A stretch of 64,000 nucleotides of DNA from Parapusillimonas sp013416435 (GTDB taxonomy: Bacteria > Pseudomonadota > Gammaproteobacteria > Burkholderiales > Burkholderiaceae_B), in NCBI RefSeq assembly GCF_052180245.1, contig NZ_CP197474.1:2356001-2420000 (forward strand), written 5' to 3'. The notes beneath the pieces were generated by a model, which was given only the letters and a program-made list of their open reading frames with translations, was not told where the DNA came from and made no database searches. Position numbers and translations under genes: made by a program. Shown here one piece after another: positions 57,340 to 64,000 of the stretch (position 1 is its first letter; every line of letters begins with the position of its first letter).

Positions 57340-57765
57340 TCAGGAAAGCTGCAGTCCGCCCTGCCCCGCTTCTTTGGAGGGTTGCGGTTCGAGAGCCTCG
57401 CCGAGCATGTCGCGCAGTTGCGCAAGATCGCTGCGCAAGCCTTGCAGTTCGGACGCGCTCAAGCGGACGGCGGCATCCTGATCGCGTGGCACGTCATTCA
57501 GGTCGCCCAGTCGATTCCGGGCTCCGCTGATGGTGAAGCCCTGTTCGTAAAGCAGATCGCGGATACGGCGGATGAGCAGCACTTCATGATGCTGGTAATA
57601 ACGGCGGTTGCCTCGACGCTTGACCGGTTTGAGCTGAGTGAACTCCTGCTCCCAGTAGCGTAAGACATGGGGCTTGACGCCGCATAGCTCGCTGACTTCA
57701 CCGATGGTGAAATAGCGCTTGGCAGGAATGGGAGGCAATGTAACGGAAGTTTCGCTTGTACTCAT
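57340..57765 (-). CDS. MerR-family regulator downstream of ihfA
   Basis: 141 residues. The N-terminal MerR helix-turn-helix (YFTIGEVSELCGVKPHVLRY, then WEQEFTQLKPVKRRGNRRYY) and a coiled C-terminal part. There is no Cys-rich metal site. The gene is regularly found after ihfA in proteobacteria. Its ligand and targets are unknown. 77 bp after ihfA on the same strand. Confidence 0.92.
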   Translation of the reverse strand: MSTSETSVTLPPIPAKRYFTIGEVSELCGVKPHVLRYWEQEFTQLKPVKRRGNRRYYQHHEVLLIRRIRDLLYEQGFTISGARNRLGDLNDVPRDQDAAVRLSASELQGLRSDLAQLRDMLGEALEPQPSKEAGQGGLQLS

Positions 57766-57842
57766 GTGCAGATTGTATGCCGTTCAAAAGACTACGAATA
57801 AAACGGAGACCGGCTTGCTGGCGCCGCCGCCCGGACCTTTGC

Positions 57843-58163
57843 TCATTCAGTGTCTGTGGGTGCCCTTCCGGCCGTTTCCACCACGCTCTTGAGCTTCTGG
57901 CTGGCATGGAAAGTCACGACGCGGCGCGCTGCGATGGGTATGACTTCGCCTGTCTTGGGATTGCGTCCCGGACGGGGAGGCTTGTCGCGGACCTGGAAAT
58001 TTCCGAAGCCGGACAGCTTGACTTCGATGCCGCGGGCAAGCGATTCGCGAATTTCCTCGAAGAAGGTATCGACGATGTCCTTGGCTTCGCGCTTGTTCAG
58101 GCCTACGCGGTCGAACAGGAGCTCAGCCAGCTCCGCTTTGGTCAGGGTACGATCCGGATTCAT
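57843..58163 (-). CDS. ihfA: Integration host factor subunit alpha
   Basis: 106 residues from ATG 58163; a TTG six bases earlier is not needed. TLTKAELAELLFDRVGLNKR, EAKDIVDTFFEEIRESLARG, LSGFGNFQVRDKPPRPGRNP and KTGEVIPIAARRVVTFHAS match IHF-alpha, including the beta-arm Pro that intercalates in DNA. Nucleoid protein that bends DNA with IHF-beta. Last but one in the operon, 15 bp after pheT. Confidence 0.95.
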   Translation of the reverse strand: MNPDRTLTKAELAELLFDRVGLNKREAKDIVDTFFEEIRESLARGIEVKLSGFGNFQVRDKPPRPGRNPKTGEVIPIAARRVVTFHASQKLKSVVETAGRAPTDTE

Positions 58164-58178
58164 AATCAATCGAGCTCC

Positions 58179-60590
58179 TCAAGTGCGCAGGCGTACGCCG
58201 TGGGCGCCCACCAGCGCTTCAAGCAGCAATGAAATGCACTGTTCGACGGTGGCGTCGTCGAGCGTGGCTTCGCGATCCTGGAGCCAGAAGCGGAAAGCCA
58301 TGCTTTTCTCTGGGGTTTGGGCGGACTTGTCACGCCAGACGTCGAACAGCCTAATGTCTTTGACGATACCAAGATTAGCATTAGTTTGAATCGTACGGGT
58401 AAGTGTACCGAACAAATCCTGATAAGAGACGCTATCGGGCGCCCATACGGCCAGGTCGCGGATGACCACCGGCTGCCGCGAGACCTCGGTTGGAACGGGC
58501 AGGGGCACGGTCGAAATGGCCTCGACATCGACCTCGAATACCACCGGGGAGTGCGGCAGGTCGTTCTGCTGGGCCCAGCGAGGATGCAGCTCGCCCAGCC
58601 AGCCCATGGGCCGCCCGTCGAGTTCCAGGCGCGCCGACCGCCCCGGATGAAGCGCCGGATGAGAAGCGGGAACGCAGCGCAAGCGGGGCGCGAGCACGCC
58701 AAGCAGGCTTTCCAGGTCGCGCTTGACATCAAAGAAGTCCACGGGCCGGGCAGCGATGCCCCACTGCTCGTCGACCGCAGGGCCCCAGGCGGCGGCGGCC
58801 AGATATTGCGGCTGGCTCACACCTGCCACCGCCAGGTCGCCATCGGCAACGCCGGCGTCGCGCGTGAACACGCGGCCGAGTTCGAAGACCCGCACACGGC
58901 TTTGCTTGCGGTTCGCGTTATGGACGATGTTGGCCACCAGCCCGCCGATCAGGCTGGAGCGCATGACCGCCAACTGGCTGGCGATGGGGTTCACCAGCCG
59001 GATGGGGTCGGTGTTGCCGGCGTAGTCGCGCTCCCAGGCTTCCTCGACAAAGGAAAAGTTGATGACTTCCTGATAGTCGAGGCCGGCCAGGCGGGCGCGC
59101 AACGCATGCGGTCCCTGCAAGGTTTCGGGCTGCATCCGCATCTTGGCGCGTGCCCGAGGGGGAATGTCGGGGATGCGCTCGAAGCCGTAAACGCGGGCGA
59201 CCTCTTCGATCAGATCTTCTTCGATGAAGAGATCGAAGCGGTACGAAGGCGGGGTCACGACGAACACATCGCCGTCTTCGATCCGGCATGGCAGGCCCAG
59301 GCTGGTGAAGATACGCTCGACCTCATCCCTGGAAACCGGAACCCCCAGGACGCGATGGCAACGGTCCAGACGCATCCGGACCGGTTCGCGCGTGGGAAGA
59401 TTGACGGTCTGATCGTCCAGCGGACCGGCCTGGCCGCCGCAGATATCGATCAGCAGACGGGTCGTGAGTTCGAGGTGCTCGGTGATCGACGCGAAATCGA
59501 CGCCGCGCTCGAAGCGATGGCTGGCTTCGGAGCTGAATTTGTACCGGCGCGCCCTTCCCATGATGGCTTCGGGCCACCAGAAGGCGCCTTCCAGATATAC
59601 GTCTGTGGTGTCCAGTGTGACGGCGGTGGCCTCGCCGCCCATGATGCCCGCCATGCTCTCGACGACATCGCCCGCGCAGATGACGCCGACGTCCGGCGCC
59701 AAGTCGACGAACTGGCCGCTCAGGAGCTCCAGGCGCTCGCCTTCGCGCGCCCAGCGGACCGTCAGGCCGCCCTGTATGCGCTGCAGGTCGAATACGTGCG
59801 TGGGACGTCCCAGTTCGAGCATGACGTAGTTGGAGATATCCACCAGCGCGGAAACAGAGCGCTGGCCCGCGCGCTCCAGGCGCGATTTCATCCATGCCGG
59901 CGTCTGGGCTCTGGCATTCACGCCGCGGATGATTCTGCCGCAAAAGCGCCCGCACAAATCCGGCGCCTGGATATCGACGGGCAGCCGATCCTGCAAGGTG
60001 ACGGGAACGGGATCGAAGCGCGGCAAAGACAGCGGCGCCCCGGTCAATGCGGAGACTTCGCGCGCCACGCCCAGGATGGACAGGCAGTCCGCGCGATTCG
60101 GCGTCAGCTTGAGCTCGAACACCGTGTCGTCCAGGTCGAGCGCATCGCGAAGCGAGGCGCCAACGGGAGCATCATCGCCAAGCACCAGCAGGCCGGCATG
60201 ATCCTGCGACAGCCCCAATTCGCGCGCCGAACACAGCATGCCGGCCGATTCGACGCCGCGCATCTTGGCCGTGCCGATTTTCATTCCACCGGGCAGTTCC
60301 GCGCCCACGCGCGCCAGCGGCACCTTGATGCCGGCCGCCGCATTGGGCGCACCGCATACGATCTGCAGCAAGGCGCCCGAGCCGTCGTCCACTTGGCAGA
60401 CCCTGAGCTTGTCCGCATTGGGATGCGGGGCGATTTCTTTGATGTGGGCCACCACGACGCCGCTGAATGGAGGCGCCGCGGGCGTCGTGCCCTCGACCTC
60501 CAGGCCCGCCATGGTGAGACGGTGCGCGAGGGCATCGGTATCGAGGTCCGGATTGGCAAAAGCGCGCAGCCACGATTCTGGAAATAGCAT
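58179..60590 (-). CDS. pheT: Phenylalanine-tRNA ligase beta subunit
   Basis: 803 residues. MLFPESWLRAFANPDLDTDA start; tRNA-binding (EMAP-like) domain at about 40-150 (KVCAPNAAAGIKVPLARVGA-type region with QIVCGAPNAAAGIKVPLARV); B3/B4 editing region; B5 domain; and the C-terminal ferredoxin-fold anticodon-binding domain (PVVIRDLAVWAPDSVSYQDL). Forms the alpha2-beta2 synthetase with PheS and edits mischarged Tyr. 68 bp after pheS. Confidence 0.97.
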   Translation of the reverse strand: MLFPESWLRAFANPDLDTDALAHRLTMAGLEVEGTTPAAPPFSGVVVAHIKEIAPHPNADKLRVCQVDDGSGALLQIVCGAPNAAAGIKVPLARVGAELPGGMKIGTAKMRGVESAGMLCSARELGLSQDHAGLLVLGDDAPVGASLRDALDLDDTVFELKLTPNRADCLSILGVAREVSALTGAPLSLPRFDPVPVTLQDRLPVDIQAPDLCGRFCGRIIRGVNARAQTPAWMKSRLERAGQRSVSALVDISNYVMLELGRPTHVFDLQRIQGGLTVRWAREGERLELLSGQFVDLAPDVGVICAGDVVESMAGIMGGEATAVTLDTTDVYLEGAFWWPEAIMGRARRYKFSSEASHRFERGVDFASITEHLELTTRLLIDICGGQAGPLDDQTVNLPTREPVRMRLDRCHRVLGVPVSRDEVERIFTSLGLPCRIEDGDVFVVTPPSYRFDLFIEEDLIEEVARVYGFERIPDIPPRARAKMRMQPETLQGPHALRARLAGLDYQEVINFSFVEEAWERDYAGNTDPIRLVNPIASQLAVMRSSLIGGLVANIVHNANRKQSRVRVFELGRVFTRDAGVADGDLAVAGVSQPQYLAAAAWGPAVDEQWGIAARPVDFFDVKRDLESLLGVLAPRLRCVPASHPALHPGRSARLELDGRPMGWLGELHPRWAQQNDLPHSPVVFEVDVEAISTVPLPVPTEVSRQPVVIRDLAVWAPDSVSYQDLFGTLTRTIQTNANLGIVKDIRLFDVWRDKSAQTPEKSMAFRFWLQDREATLDDATVEQCISLLLEALVGAHGVRLRT

Positions 60591-60658
60591 AATTTACTCG
60601 TCGGATTCGGTGTCGGAGGACTAGGCCTGTTAACGCAAAAAGCTAGACGGCAGTGGCC

Positions 60659-61681
60659 CTAGCGGTTGAACTGGCGCAGGAAGCGCAGATCGCCTTCGAA
60701 AAACTGGCGCAGGTCGTTCACGCCGTAGCGCAGCATGGTCAGTCGCTCAAGGCCGGAGCCGAAAGCAAAGCCGATATAGCGTTCGGGATCCAGCCCGAAA
60801 TTGCGCACGACTTGCGGATGCACCTGGCCTGAACCGGAAATTTCCAGCCAACGCCCCTGGTTGGGGCCCGAGGTGAACATCATGTCGATCTCGGCCGAGG
60901 GCTCGGTGAAGGGGAAGAAGGACGGCCGGAAACGTACCGACAGATCGTCCGTTTCAAAGAACTCGCGCAGGAAATCCGTATAGACGCCCTTGAGATCGGC
61001 GAAGGAAATGTCTTCCGCGATCCACAGCCCTTCGACTTGGTGGAACATGGGCGAATGCGTGGCATCGCTGTCGACGCGATAGGTGCGCCCCGGAGCAATG
61101 ACCTTGATCGGCGGCTGATTCATGCGCGCATAGCGCACCTGCATCGGGCTGGTGTGGGTGCGCAGCAGCAGGGGCAGGCCCTGGGCGTCTTGCATGTCCA
61201 CGTAGAAAGTGTCCTGCATGGAACGCGCCGGATGGTTCTCCGGGTTGTTCAACGCAGTGAAATTGGTCCAGTCGTTTTCGATCTCGGGGCCGTCGGCCAC
61301 GTCGAAACCGATGGACCGGAAGATGGCCTCGACACGCTGCCAGGTCTGGATGACCGGGTGTATCCCGCCGATTCCGCGACCGCGTCCGGGCAAGGTGACG
61401 TCGATGGTTTCGGACGCCAGGCGCCGATCGAGCTGGGCCTGCGCCAACTCGGCGCGGCGCTCGTTGAGCAGGTTTTCGACTTGCTGCTTCAGTTGGTTGA
61501 TCCGGGCGCCTTCCGCCTTTTTTTGTTCGGGCGCCAACTGGGCCAGGCCTTTCATCATCGCCGTCAGGGCGCCCTGCTTTCCAAGAAAGCGGGCCTTGGC
61601 GTTTTCGAGGGCGGCCGCATCGCCCGCCTGGGCGAACTGTTCTTTTGCCTGAACGATCAGGTCATCCACTGAAGAAGTCAT
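60659..61681 (-). CDS. pheS: Phenylalanine-tRNA ligase alpha subunit
   Basis: 340 residues from ATG 61681 (MTSSVDDLIVQAKEQFAQAG). N-terminal coiled coil, class II catalytic core with GGIHPVIQTWQRVEAIFRSI, motif 2 RTHTSPMQVRYARM, and motif 3 region DPERYIGFAFGSGLERLTML. The Ala in the FAFGSG pocket is as usual. Charges tRNA-Phe together with PheT. Confidence 0.97.
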   Translation of the reverse strand: MTSSVDDLIVQAKEQFAQAGDAAALENAKARFLGKQGALTAMMKGLAQLAPEQKKAEGARINQLKQQVENLLNERRAELAQAQLDRRLASETIDVTLPGRGRGIGGIHPVIQTWQRVEAIFRSIGFDVADGPEIENDWTNFTALNNPENHPARSMQDTFYVDMQDAQGLPLLLRTHTSPMQVRYARMNQPPIKVIAPGRTYRVDSDATHSPMFHQVEGLWIAEDISFADLKGVYTDFLREFFETDDLSVRFRPSFFPFTEPSAEIDMMFTSGPNQGRWLEISGSGQVHPQVVRNFGLDPERYIGFAFGSGLERLTMLRYGVNDLRQFFEGDLRFLRQFNR

Positions 61682-61750
61682 ATATCGCTTTTCCAAATGC
61701 AAACGGAGCCCGACAGAGCCCCGTTCACAATAATACAGAATCGAAATCGA

Positions 61751-62110
61751 TCAGGCTGCCAAAGCGGACTTGGCTTGCGCAACTACGGCTGCAAAGCCGG
61801 CCTTATCGTTGACGGCCATGTCGGCCAACACTTTGCGATCCAGTTCGATCGAGGCTTTCTTCGTGCCTGCGATGAACACACTGTATGTGATACCCAGTTC
61901 GCGGCATGCCGCGTTGATACGGGTGATCCACAAGGCGCGGAAGGTGCGCTTCTTGTTGCGGCGGTCGCGGTAGGCATATTGCCCTGCGCGCATGACCGCC
62001 TGTTTGGCGATGCGAAAGACATTACCGCGGCGGCCGCGATAGCCTTTGGCAGCTTTGATGACTTTTTTGTGGCGGGCGCGAGCGGTAACGCCGCGTTTTA
62101 CGCGTGGCAT
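61751..62110 (-). CDS. rplT: 50S ribosomal protein L20
   Basis: 119 residues, starting MPRVKRGVTARARHKKVIKA, with YRGRRGNVFRIAKQAVMRAG and WITRINAACRELGITYSVFI: typical L20. An assembly protein that in many bacteria also represses its own operon by binding the leader RNA. Confidence 0.98.
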   Translation of the reverse strand: MPRVKRGVTARARHKKVIKAAKGYRGRRGNVFRIAKQAVMRAGQYAYRDRRNKKRTFRALWITRINAACRELGITYSVFIAGTKKASIELDRKVLADMAVNDKAGFAAVVAQAKSALAA

Positions 62111-62126
62111 AGTAGATCTCCGTTAA

Positions 62127-62324
62127 TCAAGCGAAAGGCAACATTGCCTTGACCGATGCGACGTCTGAATCGTGCACAGCGGCAGAACCGCGCAGTTGGC
62201 GCTTGTTCTTGGTTGTTTTCTTGGTGAGGATGTGGCGCTTGAACGCCTGGCCCCGCTTGATGGAACCACTACCACGAACCTTAAAGCGCTTTGCGGCGCC
62301 TTTTTTGGTTTTCATCTTAGGCAT
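62127..62324 (-). CDS. rpmI: 50S ribosomal protein L35
   Basis: 65 residues from ATG 62324: MPKMKTKKGAAKRFKVRGSG and RQLRGSAAVHDSDVASVKAM are diagnostic. A longer in-frame reading reaches into the leader and is not real. First gene of the operon, 16 bp before rplT. Confidence 0.98.
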   Translation of the reverse strand: MPKMKTKKGAAKRFKVRGSGSIKRGQAFKRHILTKKTTKNKRQLRGSAAVHDSDVASVKAMLPFA

Positions 62325-62527
62325 GATGTAACTCTGTGATTGGTGAACCCGGGTGGCCGCCAAACCTGCTGGCAACGCTTGCACGACCCAAAATCCACTT
62401 ATTGATTGAACCAGCAAAACCCCGATGCTTGCCGCAACAAGACCCTACTGGCCATGAGCTTTCCAGTAACGGTGAACGTTTCTAGGAAAAGCCCTTGATT
62501 ATACGACGGAATTTAAAGTTTTGTCTA
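62325..62527 (-). promoter_or_regulatory. Promoter and about 165-nt leader of the rpmI-rplT-pheST-ihfA-merR operon
   Basis: On the minus strand TAGACA (-35, 62522-62527), an 18-bp spacer and a perfect TATAAT (-10, 62498-62503). Transcription should start near 62491, giving a leader of about 165 nt before L35. Its length fits an L20 autoregulatory leader; I did not model its fold. infC, which usually precedes rpmI, is not here. Confidence 0.8.
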
Positions 62528-62561
62528 ATGCGGTGAGGGGTCGGACCCCGGATCCGTGCCA

Positions 62562-62591
62562 GGGGTCAGACCCCGTACGGGGTCTGACCCC
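62562..62591. repeat. 30-bp palindromic repeat
   Basis: Centre GTAC. A degenerate half-unit (GGGGTCGGACCCC) is at 62538-62550. Lies between the porin gene stop and the rpmI promoter. Confidence 0.9.
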
Positions 62592-62599
62592 TCAACTCG

Positions 62600-63361
62600 T
62601 TAGAACGCTTTGGACAGGTTCAACACCACGGCGGACCGGCCCATGTATTTTCCCCTGCTGTTTGTGTAGAGGTCGCGGTCGGCGTTGGTGTCCACGTAGG
62701 CGATGCCGGTTGAAAAGCCGGCCCCCCAATCCTTGGTAACGCCCAGGGACCAGTCCGTATAAGACCCGTCTTCCAGGTTCCGGACTTTTTGATAGCCCAC
62801 GTGGGCATCCAGCGTCAGCCCCCAGAACCCGGTCTCGAAGCTGCCGCTCAGGTCGTAGTACTGGCTGTTGCGAGAATCCGCGACACCAAACAGATTGGTG
62901 ACAGCATGGGAATATTTGAAGGTCACCGGCCCATACCCCAAACCCAGATACAGCTCGGTCGTATGGGGCTTGGTATAGCCGTCCGGATAGCTTCCGGGGT
63001 AGCGATAATGGATGGCGCCCAGATCCACCGAGAACTGCTCGCCGAGCGGGAACTTGTAGCCTCCGTAGAAATCCATCTCGACCGCCGACGACACATCCGG
63101 ATCAGAATCGGAGAGCCAGCTGATGCTGGAGTTCCAGTTGCCCAGATAGAATCCGCTTTCGTGCTCGATGTCGAAACCGCCCTGTATCGCCGGCCGGTTG
63201 TTGGTCTGCATGATTCCGCGGTAGCGGTATTGGCTGGCGACGGACAGATTGGCGCTCACGCTGAAGGCGGAAGGCGATGAAGGGGCGGCAGCTTGCTGCG
63301 CATGGGCCTGCGCCAAACCGGAACCCAGCAAAATCATGGAAACGGCACTGAATCGAAGCAT
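62600..63361 (-). CDS. TorF-family putative outer-membrane porin
   Basis: 253 residues with a signal peptide (cleavage near AQAHAQQ). SANLSVASQYRYRGIMQTNN is the TorF/Gcw_chp family signature, followed by beta-strands of alternating pattern and a C-terminal Phe (VVLNLSKAF), as in outer-membrane barrels. Probably a small passive porin. Substrate unknown. Confidence 0.9.
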   Translation of the reverse strand: MLRFSAVSMILLGSGLAQAHAQQAAAPSSPSAFSVSANLSVASQYRYRGIMQTNNRPAIQGGFDIEHESGFYLGNWNSSISWLSDSDPDVSSAVEMDFYGGYKFPLGEQFSVDLGAIHYRYPGSYPDGYTKPHTTELYLGLGYGPVTFKYSHAVTNLFGVADSRNSQYYDLSGSFETGFWGLTLDAHVGYQKVRNLEDGSYTDWSLGVTKDWGAGFSTGIAYVDTNADRDLYTNSRGKYMGRSAVVLNLSKAF

Positions 63362-63524
63362 GGAGACTCTCCTTGAGGGGCGTGAACGGAAACGACGGGT
63401 ATGTTTCCAAACGCAAAGGCCATGCCAGTTTCAAGCCGTCCTGCCATGCCTTCGACGATCCATGATGGTGCGTCGAGCATGCATTCGCCCCGGATGGGGC
63501 ACATCGCGGTGCATTTGACCGAAT

Positions 63525-63586
63525 GGGGTCAGACCCCGTACGGGGGCCATCTTCCGGGGGTCAGACCCCGTTCGGGGTCTGACCCC
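63525..63586. repeat. One partial and one full palindromic repeat
   Basis: Partial copy at 63525-63547 (first half GGGGTCAGACCCC, centre GTAC, second half cut to GGGGG) and full copy at 63557-63586 (centre GTTC). Between the porin and comM; the gap 63362-63604 contains no gene. Confidence 0.88.
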
Positions 63587-63604
63587 AATCCAAGGAGGCG
63601 TTCA

Positions 63605-64000
63605 TCAGGGAGCCCAGGGTTGCCGATACTGGATGGCCTCGCCCACATGGACGGCCAGAATCTGGTCCTGTTCCGCAAGGTCGGCCAAGGTCCGTGCCAC
63701 CCGAAGGACCCGGTGCACGACCCTGGCCGACCAGTCCCAACGCTGCATCCCTTCTCGCAGCAAGCGTTCCGCGCCTTGATCCAGGCGGCAATGCGTCTGT
63801 AATTGACCTACGCCCAGCTTGGCATTGACGCAAGCCTGCCGGGCACGCTGGCGCTGACGGCATCGCTGGACGCGCGCGCGCACGCAGCTCGAGGCTTCGC
63901 CCGGCGGCGAATCCATCCAGTCGCCGGTGGCGGCAGGCAGGTTGATCTGCAAGTCCACGCGGTCCAGCAGAGGCCCCGACAAGCGGCCGCGATAGGCCGC
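63605..64000 (-). CDS. comM: ComM/YifB-type Mg-chelatase-like ATPase, N-terminus outside window
   Basis: 132 C-terminal residues; the frame is open to the right edge, so the gene starts outside. YRGRLSGPLLDRVDLQINLP is the conserved C-terminal region of the ComM/YifB AAA+ ATPase, followed by the family's helical end (RLLREGMQRWDWSARVVHRV, LRVARTLADLAEQDQI, HVGEAIQYR). ComM is a helicase that promotes branch migration in natural transformation. Walker motifs are outside this window. Confidence 0.92.
   Translation of the reverse strand, partial: AAYRGRLSGPLLDRVDLQINLPAATGDWMDSPPGEASSCVRARVQRCRQRQRARQACVNAKLGVGQLQTHCRLDQGAERLLREGMQRWDWSARVVHRVLRVARTLADLAEQDQILAVHVGEAIQYRQPWAP

Noticed and set aside
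58317..60587. 756-residue plus-strand open frame antisense to pheT
   Set aside because: It mirrors pheT almost exactly, has biased composition and no recognisable domain.

Overview
The window is a GC-rich, gene-dense chromosomal segment that looks betaproteobacterial, most likely Alcaligenaceae (the Bordetella/Achromobacter/Pusillimonas group). The inference rests on a Bug-family (TctC-like) periplasmic receptor in an operon with nadC beside a NadQ/NrtR-type repressor, an imuA-imuB-dnaE2 mutagenesis cassette, the rpmI-rplT-pheS-pheT-ihfA-merR operon, and protein sequence style throughout. No rRNA, IS element, plasmid gene or CRISPR array is visible. At least fourteen copies of a 30-bp perfect or near-perfect palindrome (two GGGGTC-N-GACCCC half units around a 4-nt centre) sit between genes and sometimes run into the 3' ends of genes.

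Layout: 1-811 end-truncated AI-2E family permease; 0.9-5.0 kb pyridine/NAD module (bug, nadC, NadQ-like repressor, DUF808 membrane protein) with two operator-like palindromes; 5.1-10.1 kb cupin, MFS permease, PBP7-like DD-endopeptidase, NRDE protein, YpfH-like hydrolase; 10.2-15.4 kb SOS-type imuA-imuB-dnaE2 behind a perfect LexA box; 15.5-19.8 kb YqeY, small lipoprotein, old yellow enzyme, and a KtrA/KtrB-type potassium uptake pair.

20.0-29.9 kb is the most unusual part: an NHLP-leader RiPP locus of TOMM type. It has an orphan LuxR-type response regulator, two NHLP-like precursor peptides on opposite strands, a HlyD-like secretion protein, a C39-peptidase ABC exporter, a second NHLP-type ABC exporter, and a fused E1-like/YcaO cyclodehydratase. 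No dehydrogenase is present. One precursor ends in an 11-residue, Cys-free, aromatic core. The block lies between palindromic repeats and a tRNA-Pro(GGG) gene. On the far side of the tRNA is a strong hairpin and an odd DnaJ-TM-SH3 protein.

31.7-33.7 kb holds DUF1993, YaiI and a quinone oxidoreductase. 34.0-44.7 kb is a biofilm-matrix region: pgaABCD (poly-N-acetylglucosamine) directly followed by curli genes csgE-csgF-csgG, one curlin, a CsgH-like protein, and a CsgD-like regulator with a degenerate receiver. 44.7-53.0 kb (minus strand) is an iron-sulfur assembly operon sufR-sufB-sufC-sufD-sufS-sufU-sufT with an operator over its promoter, preceded by an Atm1-type ABC exporter. 53.0-57.2 kb has an ECF sigma/anti-sigma pair, sdaA, a DUF455 ferritin-like protein and a small AraC regulator. 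57.3-62.5 kb is the translation operon rpmI-rplT-pheS-pheT-ihfA-merR, with its own promoter and no infC in front of it. The window ends with a TorF-like outer-membrane protein and a truncated ComM/YifB ATPase.
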